21,685 nucleotides of DNA from an uncultured Bacteroidaceae bacterium (GCA_904502235.1 CAJGDP010000027.1:1-21685), one strand, 5' to 3'. Positions 8,271 through 16,373 are shown, counted from the first letter of the stretch. Notes: generated from the letters alone by a model not told the origin. Made by a program: numbers and translations.

Positions 8271-9257
8271 TTACAAATACAATTCCTTTGGTACATTCAA
8301 TGTTATTGAGATGGAATATTCCTTTCCTTTCTCATATTTGAGTTCATTCTCGAATGTAACAGTTCGTGTAATGGTCTCATCGCTGTTTCTTCTGCGATAA
8401 ACCACCTTCACATCCTTTAGTGCTATCACAGGCGGTATAAACAGTTCTGTTGTCGCTGTGAGAGCATTGACATTAACTGCGCTCATTATTTCATAAAGGT
8501 CGAACGCATAACCTTCATCGGAATCCTCCGATGCTTCGGGATAGAACATTCCGTTCTTCAAATCAAAAAGTCCTGTACCGTTCCCACTGATACCAATCTG
8601 CAAGGTGTCTATACGCAGGTCTTTTGCCTGTGCTTCGGCTGGATATACTACAGAGAAATCAAGCTTCACCTTTGCAAAAGCATGGCGGAAACCAAGATTT
8701 ATCATATCGTCCTTTCCAAAGCCCTCTTTTTTCTGAAAGACTTTGCCTGTGTAGCAGTAGTCGTTCAGCATATATTCCTCAACGAGGTTAAGCTGCACAT
8801 AACAGCTTGTATCGCCAACAACCAAGGCATTCTCCTTGTATGGCGAATAGGCATACACCGCAAGCGCGCTCTTCTCCTCTATGGGGAACACGCGAGGCAA
8901 GCCATCCATGGATTTTAAGGTACCCGGCAATGTGCCTTTATATTCAGCATTGAACATATTGGTGCAGAATGAATCGCCGGTAACACCGTACAGGCAATCG
9001 GCATTGACGTCGTCCTCGGTAGCCGCTACGCCAAGAATACCCATCTTTACGGCAGAATCAGCCGCGCGGGTATCACATGTGGCAAGTTCCGGCAAATCCT
9101 CGGGCACAATGTCTATGTCGTAATCAACTGCATATCTTGCCGAAAAATTTACAAGAACATCCTCTTTGAACGGTGAATCACCGTTCAAAGAGTGTTCTGT
9201 ACAACCGATGAACAACATCGGAAGTAAGGATGCAGATATTATAATCCACTTATTCAT
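8271..9257 (-). CDS. Fimbrillin-like lipoprotein 4, probable minor or tip subunit
   Basis: A 328-residue lipoprotein starting at ATG 9257, which overlaps the TGA of the previous gene (TGATG); a TTG one codon upstream is less likely. The lipobox MLFIGC places the lipidated Cys at 19. A T-R-A motif at Arg64 (CDTRAAD) fits the Arg-specific processing site of type V pilins. Fimbrillin-like features follow: FIPP in the second domain and the closing strand YEKGKEYSISITLNV. The protein stops soon after this strand (PKELYL). It thus lacks the extra 20-odd residue C-terminal segment with a Trp seen in the three upstream fimbrillins. This suggests a specialised position in the fibre, possibly the tip. 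Family membership is well supported, the role is inference. Confidence 0.8.
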   Translation of the reverse strand: MNKWIIISASLLPMLFIGCTEHSLNGDSPFKEDVLVNFSARYAVDYDIDIVPEDLPELATCDTRAADSAVKMGILGVAATEDDVNADCLYGVTGDSFCTNMFNAEYKGTLPGTLKSMDGLPRVFPIEEKSALAVYAYSPYKENALVVGDTSCYVQLNLVEEYMLNDYCYTGKVFQKKEGFGKDDMINLGFRHAFAKVKLDFSVVYPAEAQAKDLRIDTLQIGISGNGTGLFDLKNGMFYPEASEDSDEGYAFDLYEIMSAVNVNALTATTELFIPPVIALKDVKVVYRRRNSDETITRTVTFENELKYEKGKEYSISITLNVPKELYL

Positions 9258-10468
9258 CAATCGATATCAAAATTTAGATTTTCATCTTCTTCAGCTTCTT
9301 CCCAATCCTCTACGGTAGCTTCCAAAGCAATTTCAGTAACACCTGAAGCCTTTACATAAATCTTGTAGATTTTACCGGCCTCAAAGAATTTGTCACCGCT
9401 GAGCTTGATGGTCATCTCTTTTTCAGAATGATACTCCGAATCAACATCGTCGGTCTTGCATATAACCATAGACATGTAGTGTGTCTTAACATCAGGACAA
9501 ACCATGATACAGTCGCCGATACGAACAGTATCTGCAACCTCCAAGCCGTTCTCAATCTTAGTCTGGAAAGGAACAGGTTGCAAGGCACCGTCTCTGTCGT
9601 TAAGAAGAACGTCTACACGCTGTTCATCGCCGGGAACAGGTTCAATAACACAGTCTTCTGCTGTGATATTGTTGCTCTCAGCCAAAGTCATACGAAGATT
9701 TGTAGCCACACGGTGCATAGTAATCTTCTTTACAGAAAGATTTCTGATGCCGTTGAATGTAGCTTCTGCTGTTTCGTTCTTTGTCTGTGGTACAAGATAG
9801 AACTGGAACTGAGTAAGCTTGTGCTTGAAGTTCATCTTGACTACAGTATCAGGTGAGTTTCTGAAGTATCTTGCACTGTATGCAAAAGGATCGTTCTTCT
9901 TCTCGGAACGTCCCCAAAGGATATCCTGTGTACCATCGATCTTGAAATCAACAGTAATACGGCTGTTGCCGTTGGCATCCTTTGTTACATCATACTCATT
10001 CTGATAAGGATGATAACCGTAGAAATCGTATGCATACCAGCTGGTAATAGGATAATACCATACATAATCCTGACCTGCATCCACAGACATACGACCGGTT
10101 ACAGGGTCAACCGAACAAGAGAGGTTTTCCCAGTATGTACCATGTGTGGTAGTCGCATAGTCTGCATTGTCGAGCGACACACTCCAATCGGGAGTCTGTG
10201 CCAAGTCAGAACCGTTGATATTTGTCTTTTTACCGGCAAGCATAAAGACACCTACCTTACCGAGTTGTGATATGTTATCAACACTCGCTCTTGTTGCAGG
10301 TGTGTTCTGTTTAACGGTGATGTCACCATCAAAAACGCCACCTGCACTCAATATTACAGGAGTGTCTGAAGGACGCTCCATAACGGGTCCGTCAATTGAC
10401 CCGTTATTGTCGCATCCAACCAAAATGGAAGAAACTGCCAATAAAAGCAAAAATATTCTTTCTTTCAT
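9257..10468 (-). CDS. Fimbrillin-like lipoprotein 3
   Basis: A 403-residue lipoprotein with signal sequence MKERIFLLLLAVSSILVGC and lipidated Cys19. Arg60 in TPATRA is a typical processing motif of Bacteroidales fimbrillins. Shared family landmarks are the W-x-Y/F-Y-P region (YVWYYP), the DGTQDILWG segment, FKHKLTQFQFYL (the conserved start of the second domain) and the C-terminal FEAGKIYKIYVKASGVTEI followed by VEDWEEAEE. It would be exported, lipidated, moved to the outer surface and incorporated into the fimbria after trimming. It starts 44 bases after the major fimbrillin gene; no promoter was found in this gap. It is probably an accessory shaft or adapter subunit. Confidence 0.85.
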   Translation of the reverse strand: MKERIFLLLLAVSSILVGCDNNGSIDGPVMERPSDTPVILSAGGVFDGDITVKQNTPATRASVDNISQLGKVGVFMLAGKKTNINGSDLAQTPDWSVSLDNADYATTTHGTYWENLSCSVDPVTGRMSVDAGQDYVWYYPITSWYAYDFYGYHPYQNEYDVTKDANGNSRITVDFKIDGTQDILWGRSEKKNDPFAYSARYFRNSPDTVVKMNFKHKLTQFQFYLVPQTKNETAEATFNGIRNLSVKKITMHRVATNLRMTLAESNNITAEDCVIEPVPGDEQRVDVLLNDRDGALQPVPFQTKIENGLEVADTVRIGDCIMVCPDVKTHYMSMVICKTDDVDSEYHSEKEMTIKLSGDKFFEAGKIYKIYVKASGVTEIALEATVEDWEEAEEDENLNFDID

Positions 10469-10512
10469 TTTTGGAATTTTAAATTTCTAAATTATTGTTT
10501 CAGCAATGATAA

Positions 10513-11616
10513 TTAGTTTTCGTCATCAACAAAGATGTTGCCACCCTCTTGCCAAGCAACGAGCTCGAGTTCGAGAACGATTTCCTGAAGACCGTAAACA
10601 GTAAACTTAACATTGTACTGCTTGCCAGCCTCGAATGCTGTAAGACCAAGTGTCTCAGCCTTCAAAGTATAAGGAAGAGATACGTTGCGGTCCTCACCGT
10701 CGATGTTCTGAGTCATGTGGATCATCATCTCGTATTCAGCCTGTGGCATAAGCATCAAAGACTCACCGATACGTGTATAATCCAAACCAGGGTTAGTAGC
10801 TGTCAAAGCCTGAAGTGCAGCAACACCCTGAGCCTTCTCCTTCAAGAATACAGAAGCTGGAGTAGCCTGGTTTGCAAGGAGTTCTGCAGGTGCATCAACG
10901 TAAGCAACAACCATGTCTGCTGTTGTGTTGGCATTTGTAATCTCGATAGCGTTGATTGAAACAGCTGTTTCAGCAGCAGTGTTAGCCTTAGCCTCGAATG
11001 TTACACGAGAAAGAAGGTGCTCGAAAACAAAGTGAGGGTTAACACCCTTACGTGCAGAGTATGCGCTGTAGTATTTGTCAGCCTTCTCTGCTGGAAGCAT
11101 AGCCTCCTGATCTGCTGTAAGAGCAGCCTTTGATACCATCAAGTCCTGTGAACCGTCGATAAGAACAGGGAGTGTGAATGCGTCTGTACCCTCAACAACA
11201 GCACCTGCTACTGCATCATCTGCATGATAAGCGAAGAAATCAGACTCACCAGCCATAGGATAGTACTTCTGAGTGTTGATTGTAGCCATAGCAGTTGCCT
11301 CATCAGCATTAGGAGCTACTACAACGTCGTTGTAGAACAAAGGAGCACCATTACCTGTAGCATCAGCTGTAAGAGTTAGAGTACCCTTCTCGAACATGTA
11401 AACGTTCAACTCCTCACCACGCCAGATGTTCTCACCGCCAGTGATATCACCTACAGCACCGGTACCACGAGTTTCCTCGATTACAGCACGACCGCTACCT
11501 ACATTGAAGTGAATGGGAACGAGGTCAGCTGTTGGAGCATTTGGACCCTCGTTGTTGTCACAACTCACGAAACCTGCAGCCAAGAAAGCAGCTGCAACAT
11601 AAAAAAACTTTTTCAT
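10513..11616 (-). CDS. Fimbrillin, probable major shaft subunit
   Basis: A 367-residue Ala-rich lipoprotein. The signal peptide MKKFFYVAAAFLAAGFVSC gives lipidated Cys19, and Arg50 in EETRGTG fits the Arg processing site of type V pilins. Family landmarks are YYPMAGESDFFAYHADD, DGSQDLMV, FVFEHLLSRVTFEAKA, and the C-terminal FEAGKQYNVKFTVYGLQEI with VAWQEGGN. Codon use differs from the neighbours: of the 14 Ile codons 12 are ATC, two ATT and none ATA, whereas the flanking genes use ATA often. Optimised codons, simple composition and a central position in the operon point to the abundant structural pilin, comparable in role to FimA or Mfa1. It lies 32 bases after the preceding gene, with an A/T-rich leader. 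Confidence 0.87.
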   Translation of the reverse strand: MKKFFYVAAAFLAAGFVSCDNNEGPNAPTADLVPIHFNVGSGRAVIEETRGTGAVGDITGGENIWRGEELNVYMFEKGTLTLTADATGNGAPLFYNDVVVAPNADEATAMATINTQKYYPMAGESDFFAYHADDAVAGAVVEGTDAFTLPVLIDGSQDLMVSKAALTADQEAMLPAEKADKYYSAYSARKGVNPHFVFEHLLSRVTFEAKANTAAETAVSINAIEITNANTTADMVVAYVDAPAELLANQATPASVFLKEKAQGVAALQALTATNPGLDYTRIGESLMLMPQAEYEMMIHMTQNIDGEDRNVSLPYTLKAETLGLTAFEAGKQYNVKFTVYGLQEIVLELELVAWQEGGNIFVDDEN

Positions 11617-11648
11617 CTTAAAAAAATTTTAGTTAATAAATAGGTTAA

Positions 11649-12977
11649 TTAATATATATCTTCAAAATCCATGATATCATCTTCGTCGATAGGAATATCA
11701 ATCGGTTCTCCCCAACTGAGTCCGTCCATACTCAACTCTATCTTACGGTAACCATAAACGTGTATAGTTACATTGTACTGTTTACCGGCTTCGAACGGCA
11801 GATTCTGCACTGTTCCGTCATCGGCAATAACCCTGTTGCTCAAAGCATAGTGGGCAATATACTTGTATTCCTTGCCATTATCTGCCTTATAGGCACATTT
11901 GATATACAGGTCGTAAATGTTACGTGGAGGTAACAACAGACCCATGCCCAAATCGGTTATAATTTCATTGGGACCTACGCTGTATGCATACTGTTCGAGG
12001 CTTGTGGTACTGCCATCAACCTCACCCACATCGTCGCACAGATGGATAGGCTCAAGTTTATCCATTACGTTACCGTTCTTGTCCGCTTCGCCTAGTTTCT
12101 TCATGCCAAGTTTTGACATATCATCGGCTGCGACAGTCAGCTCCCAATCCCTGTGTGCCATAGCATATATATCCTGAACATATATGCCATTGCCGGTCAT
12201 ACCCTCTTCACCGACAAGATTGAACACAAAACGCGACAGGTTATGCTTTGCCTCAAACACCGGAATAATGAAACGGTGACCGGTAAGAGTACTGAACACC
12301 AATTCACGGTTAAGCACATTTGTAAGGAACAGTTTCTCGGTATTTGGGTTGATATCCGACAACTGGCTATCCTTTATACCTGCAACAGAGGTTATAATAT
12401 CCTGTGTTCCATCAATTTTTATATTCATGTGGATATTATCTTTCTCACGAACAACCCCATTGACCTCTGCATCATCAATGTGATAGGCAAAGAAATTGTA
12501 CTTGCGTTCCTGATATCTCTGGCTATAATAATAAGGAATATCGGTTTTCGCAAATTCCAGGACCTCGTTTTCCGACAATGTTGTCTTGGCACCCATCCCG
12601 GTTTCGGGATCATCGATAAGACAGTACATAGGCTCATCTGCAGGCAACTCTTCCTCCGACACAAATGTCTTTGTATAATCCACCGCACCTGAATAGTCAT
12701 AGTTGTTTGTCAAGAACGAATACACATAGAAAGAGGCATTGTTCTTTACTGTAGGTCTGTCGGCTGCTATGGCACCCATTCCACGGCTCAATGTAACATA
12801 AGCAGGGTCCTTCATGGACATCACAACAGGTACAACCTCTCTTACAGGGTCATAAGGTATGGTGTCGGCAGGCACAACATAGTCCGGGCTTATATAACTT
12901 TCGTTACAGCCACACACAAAAGCACCGCTTGTAACAACAGAGACAACAAGAACAAATATTTTCAGTATGTTTTTCAT
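11649..12977 (-). CDS. Fimbrillin-like lipoprotein 1
   Basis: A 442-residue lipoprotein starting at ATG 12977; a TTG two codons earlier is less convincing. The signal peptide ends in AFVCGC with the lipidated Cys at 24. S-R-G at Arg65 (TLSRGMGAI) may be the Arg processing site, although the Thr of the usual T-R motif is Ser. Landmarks of the family are KYNFFAYHIDDAE, KIDGTQDIITSVAG, FEAKHNLSRFVFNLVG, LLLPPRNIYDLYI and the C-terminal FEAGKQYNVTIHVYGYRKIEL with LSWGEPI. Its second domain matches that of the 367-residue fimbrillin most clearly. It follows the DUF5119 gene by 6 bases. Probably a minor subunit near the base or an alternative shaft subunit; the order in the fibre cannot be read from the sequence. 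Confidence 0.83.
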   Translation of the reverse strand: MKNILKIFVLVVSVVTSGAFVCGCNESYISPDYVVPADTIPYDPVREVVPVVMSMKDPAYVTLSRGMGAIAADRPTVKNNASFYVYSFLTNNYDYSGAVDYTKTFVSEEELPADEPMYCLIDDPETGMGAKTTLSENEVLEFAKTDIPYYYSQRYQERKYNFFAYHIDDAEVNGVVREKDNIHMNIKIDGTQDIITSVAGIKDSQLSDINPNTEKLFLTNVLNRELVFSTLTGHRFIIPVFEAKHNLSRFVFNLVGEEGMTGNGIYVQDIYAMAHRDWELTVAADDMSKLGMKKLGEADKNGNVMDKLEPIHLCDDVGEVDGSTTSLEQYAYSVGPNEIITDLGMGLLLPPRNIYDLYIKCAYKADNGKEYKYIAHYALSNRVIADDGTVQNLPFEAGKQYNVTIHVYGYRKIELSMDGLSWGEPIDIPIDEDDIMDFEDIY

Positions 12978-12983
12978 AATCAA

Positions 12984-14162
12984 TTATATATCAACATGTA
13001 TATCATCGCGTATAATCCAATAGTCGAGCGAAGAATCGGTTTCATCACTTTTTATGATTTCATCCTTATCTATAGTCAACACCTGCTCAATTTCAAGTAG
13101 AATCTTTTCATCCTGTCCTGCCAGCACGTAACCATACTTGCGCATGGTATTGTACATATTTATACCGACACGGAACACCTTGGTTTTCTTTTTTCCGCTA
13201 TTGTTAAAGGTATGAGTATATATTGCCAACTGCAGTATACCTGGGCCGGTATCAAGTTCCTTGCTATTGCTTGCCACAAGTGCCATGACAGATATATCCT
13301 TTGAGAATGTCGAAATTCCATACCACTCATTATCGGTCGGCTCTGTAATATCGGACATTTTGAAAAGAAGCTTGTATGTCTTTGTAAAATCGTATTTTCC
13401 TGTTATCATGTGCATTCCGCAGGCAATACCCGAAACCTCGGCTATGATAGAATCCACTATAACGGAATCGCGTTCAATCCTGAAACGTATCTCAAAGTCC
13501 TGCGTCTTCTTTTCGAGATTCAAAGTAACATCGTTCTTTTTTGAATCCTCAAGTTCATACATATCGGAAATGTTGAAATACACAGGTGCATCACATCTCC
13601 CAATATATGTTGTATAAGGATTGAAATCGAGCCATGAACGTCCGTATTGAACCGCCTTTCTTTCAAAACCCTTGTAATACAGTTCTATCTGCCTATTTGC
13701 AATAACATCATCAATCATACCATCGGTCTCAAACCATCTACTGTTTGCACCCGTTGCAAACATGGCATCGTTCAAGGTATTATTGAATGTAATGAAGCGG
13801 TATTCACCTCTCTTCACATACAATGGTTCGCCTTCTGTAGAATTGCGCGTAGCAGCACTCAATCCTCTCACTTCGGTTACATCCTGATACGGTTTGTTGT
13901 ATACATATCTGCCCAAGCCGGCATCCTGAGCCGTGGGGGCAACATAAGTACACTTCCAGGAACGCACCACCCTGTAAGCAACAACCATCATTGAGTCGGG
14001 CAAGGCATCCTGTTCCTCTACGGGAATATTATCAGTGTTGTATCTCAAATTCACCTCAGCCAAGTGCAGATGTGAATCTTCCATACAGATATCAACCTCG
14101 GTTGTACATGAGAAGATGCACAACAAGGTCAACAACACCATATATTTAATTCCCTTAATCAT
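12984..14162 (-). CDS. DUF5119 family lipoprotein, candidate fimbrial anchor
   Basis: A 392-residue lipoprotein (MIKGIKYMVLLTLLCIFSC, lipidated Cys19). The stretch TEVDICMEDSHLHLAEVNLRYN and the following MMVVAYRVVRSWK fit the DUF5119 pattern found beside DUF3575 and fimbrillin genes in Bacteroides. It lacks the FEAGKQY and DGTQDI landmarks of the fimbrillins, so it is a separate component. The start ATG shares one base with the TAA of the upstream DUF3575 gene (TAATG), indicating translational coupling. Proteins at this place in fimbrial operons are thought to anchor the fibre or limit its length, as FimB/Mfa2 do in Porphyromonas; that role here is inference. Family assignment from motif memory, moderately sure. 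Confidence 0.75.
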   Translation of the reverse strand: MIKGIKYMVLLTLLCIFSCTTEVDICMEDSHLHLAEVNLRYNTDNIPVEEQDALPDSMMVVAYRVVRSWKCTYVAPTAQDAGLGRYVYNKPYQDVTEVRGLSAATRNSTEGEPLYVKRGEYRFITFNNTLNDAMFATGANSRWFETDGMIDDVIANRQIELYYKGFERKAVQYGRSWLDFNPYTTYIGRCDAPVYFNISDMYELEDSKKNDVTLNLEKKTQDFEIRFRIERDSVIVDSIIAEVSGIACGMHMITGKYDFTKTYKLLFKMSDITEPTDNEWYGISTFSKDISVMALVASNSKELDTGPGILQLAIYTHTFNNSGKKKTKVFRVGINMYNTMRKYGYVLAGQDEKILLEIEQVLTIDKDEIIKSDETDSSLDYWIIRDDIHVDI

Positions 14163-16090
14163 TATTCAGTCTTATCTGTTTCGGTTACAACAGAGTTTTC
14201 TTCAGAGACTGCAACCTGCTCTGTTGCGGCTTCGGCAGCTTCTGCACCCTTCTTACTCTTCTTTTCCTTAACCTTTTTCTCTTTCTTTACTTTTTCCTGC
14301 TTTACCTTCTCAACCTTTGCTTTCTTCTCTTTTTTATCCTTTACATCCTCTTTTGCAGGCTCTACCGCATCGTTAGATTCCTTTTCCTCTTTGGACTCTT
14401 TTACCTTTACAGGTTTTTCCTTTTTGCTCTTTTTAGCTTTTTTGCTTTTTGCAGCCTGCTCTTCCTTTGTAAGGAAGTCGGTATCGAGCAACTCTTCGAG
14501 CAGTGCCTGCTTATACACATTCTCCGCCTCTATTTCGTTATTCAAAGCCTTGAAAGAGAAGTGTTGAGCCTTTGCAAGCGCAAACGAATCCACACCAAAC
14601 ACAAAATCCAAACCATAACCCTTACCAGCCTCACCGGTAATAACCTGCATTTTCACAGGCATAGCACTGTATTCTATATTCTTGGCCTGTGCAGGAGGAT
14701 AAGTTGTATTGTATTTAGTATTGAAAGACAAAATATTTCTGTTCACATTAGCAACCGACTGTACCATCAGATCAATAAGTCTGATTTCGGTAGTGCTGTC
14801 GTTCTTTTCGAGCAACTTACTGCGTAACGATGTATACGAGAAGAGCAATGGGTCCTCAATCTGTCCCAAACCGGTCTCCTTCTTGACTTCATCCCTGTCA
14901 ACAATCTCATAATCCATAAGAAGAGCATTCAGATACTCATCACCCAATTCCTTGATAGAAGCTACATCCTTATTCGGGATAGTCCTGTTGTACTGACTGA
15001 ACATCTTTTCAGGAACCTCGATGTATTCATAATATGCACGCAATTCCTGGAGCAACATAGCCGAATCAACTCGTGAATCGAGCATTGCCACGCGGTTAAT
15101 TTCCCTGATTCTTAAGTTCTTCTGTTCTAGGACCTTATTCCAAGCCTTTATAGAATCTGAGGGGATATACGCATCATTCTTAACAATAGACACTTCACCG
15201 TTATCACCAACCTCCTGGCGGCTCGGATAGATATAATCATCTATATTGTCGTCATAATCGTTATACAATTCATAAACCGCCGCATATTCATCGATTTTTG
15301 CCTTGTCTATGCCATGAAGTTGTTCGCGCACCGACTTCATACGATATACAAATGCCACGCGGGCATCGGTAACAACCGGGAAGGGCACAAAATGGAAAGG
15401 CTTTGAACCTGCATAGTCGTAACAGTCCACATCAGCATTATAGTGGAACATATCGTTCATCGACATTGCAAAACCGGCACTGAAACCAAACTCAAAGTCA
15501 ATGGCTGAACCATTCTTGTAATGATAAAGCGGAATACTGTATCCGGCCGTTGCGCCAAATCCGAAAGAATATCCCTGATAGCCTGTTTTAAAGAACTTCA
15601 TGGTATATTTATCGAACGCGAGGTAAGGACCTATATAATAGACACCATGCTTATGCGGATTACTGTTCGCCAATAGCGAATACGGACGTGTGGTGAGTTT
15701 CTTCCAGAAGCCCTTGAAAGCACCATACTTTGCTCTTTCGAGCGAATCGAGTTTTATTTCACCCTCAGTGATATCACGTGTTCTCCAATACCAGCGGACC
15801 TCACCCCTTGCACCGCCTATGTTATAGACAAGATTGGGGTTATAAGAACTCAAGGAGTTCGGATTATATCTTCCATGCAAAAGAGCCGAAACCTTCTTAA
15901 AGTCGTTCTGTATAAAGCTGTACTCTACGCCAAGGTTGGGAGTCATGAGAAGCCATCCCACGCTATTGGTGTGAATAGCAATCCTGTCCTTGAACGGAGC
16001 ATTCAGGCTATCCTTTTCATTTGCAGAATATGCAGGAACAAGCATACCCAGCAAAGTTATTAAAACACACAAGCGTAAAGAGAAACGCAC
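14162..16090 (-). CDS. DUF3575 protein with coiled middle and lysine-rich tail, first gene of the fimbrial operon
   Basis: A 642-residue protein starting with GTG at 16090; a stop codon lies three codons upstream in frame and the GTG begins a full signal peptide (to VPAYSA). Residues about 35-255 match DUF3575 (IAIHTNSVGWLLMTPNLGVEY, GYQGYSFGFGATAGYSIPLY, FEFGFSAGFAMSM), an outer-membrane-barrel-like domain. Residues 260-540 are charged and helical. The last 100 residues are a Lys/Glu repeat tail (KKAKKSKKEK, KVEKVKQEKVKKEKKVKEKK). Usual DUF3575 proteins are about 180-250 residues, so this is a long fused form; the helical part and tail may reach into the periplasm or bind a partner. It is directly preceded by the operon promoter. 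Confidence 0.82.
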   Translation of the reverse strand: MRFSLRLCVLITLLGMLVPAYSANEKDSLNAPFKDRIAIHTNSVGWLLMTPNLGVEYSFIQNDFKKVSALLHGRYNPNSLSSYNPNLVYNIGGARGEVRWYWRTRDITEGEIKLDSLERAKYGAFKGFWKKLTTRPYSLLANSNPHKHGVYYIGPYLAFDKYTMKFFKTGYQGYSFGFGATAGYSIPLYHYKNGSAIDFEFGFSAGFAMSMNDMFHYNADVDCYDYAGSKPFHFVPFPVVTDARVAFVYRMKSVREQLHGIDKAKIDEYAAVYELYNDYDDNIDDYIYPSRQEVGDNGEVSIVKNDAYIPSDSIKAWNKVLEQKNLRIREINRVAMLDSRVDSAMLLQELRAYYEYIEVPEKMFSQYNRTIPNKDVASIKELGDEYLNALLMDYEIVDRDEVKKETGLGQIEDPLLFSYTSLRSKLLEKNDSTTEIRLIDLMVQSVANVNRNILSFNTKYNTTYPPAQAKNIEYSAMPVKMQVITGEAGKGYGLDFVFGVDSFALAKAQHFSFKALNNEIEAENVYKQALLEELLDTDFLTKEEQAAKSKKAKKSKKEKPVKVKESKEEKESNDAVEPAKEDVKDKKEKKAKVEKVKQEKVKKEKKVKEKKSKKGAEAAEAATEQVAVSEENSVVTETDKTE

Positions 16091-16156
16091 AACTACTTAA
16101 TTAACTTTGTTAATACCCTAAAAAACGAGGCTTTCTTGCATACCTCAACAATTTTG

Positions 16157-16195
16157 CAAAATTACCGCTTTTTTGAAAAAAAAAAAAAAAAAAAA
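16157..16195 (-). promoter_or_regulatory. Promoter of the fimbrial operon with a 20-base homopolymer
   Basis: On the - strand, TAATTTTG (16164 to 16157) matches the Bacteroidetes -7 box TAnnTTTG exactly. The -33 element should lie 19-21 bases upstream, about 16184-16188. That place is inside an unbroken T20 run (A20 on the + strand, 16176-16195). The run ends 11 bases before the -7 box. The leader to the GTG start is roughly 60 bases. Changes in the run length would shift or alter the -33 region. Confidence 0.65.
16176..16195. repeat. Homopolymeric A20/T20 tract
   Basis: Twenty consecutive A residues on the + strand, flanked by TTTTTTG on the left and TGAAAAAAC on the right. It is the longest mononucleotide run I noticed in the window and lies between the -7 box and the upstream part of the fimbrial operon promoter. 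Such runs are prone to slippage during replication. Confidence 0.95.
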
Positions 16196-16317
16196 TGAAA
16201 AAACTACGAAATTTTAACAATTCAGCCAACAAACACAACCCATAAGAAACCAACGACTTAAATGCAGACACAGCCCAAAGCGCAAAAGAGAATGATGTAA
16301 CCGTGTTTTGAGCAAAA

Positions 16318-16332
16318 ATATGCTAAGCATAT
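16318..16332 (+). promoter_or_regulatory. Inverted repeat, candidate operator
   Basis: ATATGC-TAA-GCATAT is a perfect 6-bp inverted repeat with a 3-base centre. It ends 13 bases before the -7 box of the PHP phosphoesterase gene, covering the position where a -33 element would be expected. A regulator binding here could control the PHP-EptA operon. Short AT-rich palindromes also arise by chance. Confidence 0.4.
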
Positions 16333-16345
16333 CGCCAAAAAAATG

Positions 16346-16353
16346 TAACTTTG
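16346..16353 (+). promoter_or_regulatory. Promoter -7 box of the PHP-EptA operon
   Basis: TAACTTTG fits TAnnTTTG exactly. The ATG of the downstream gene is 20 bases further on, so the leader is short. No TTTG is found at the ideal -33 distance, where the inverted repeat lies instead. Confidence 0.6.
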
Positions 16354-16373
16354 CACAAAACAAAGAAGTGCTA

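Noticed and set aside
10469..10512. A terminator or promoter in the gap after the major fimbrillin
   Set aside because: Only weak A/T-rich complementarity and no TAnnTTTG box were found, so no internal signal is called.
12153..12692. A + strand open frame of 179 residues
   Set aside because: It is antisense to fimbrillin-like gene 1, which has a signal peptide and family motifs; the antisense reading has none.
16176..16195. The T20 run as an intrinsic terminator on the - strand
   Set aside because: No GC-rich stem precedes it, and no gene on the - strand ends there; it lies upstream of a start codon instead.
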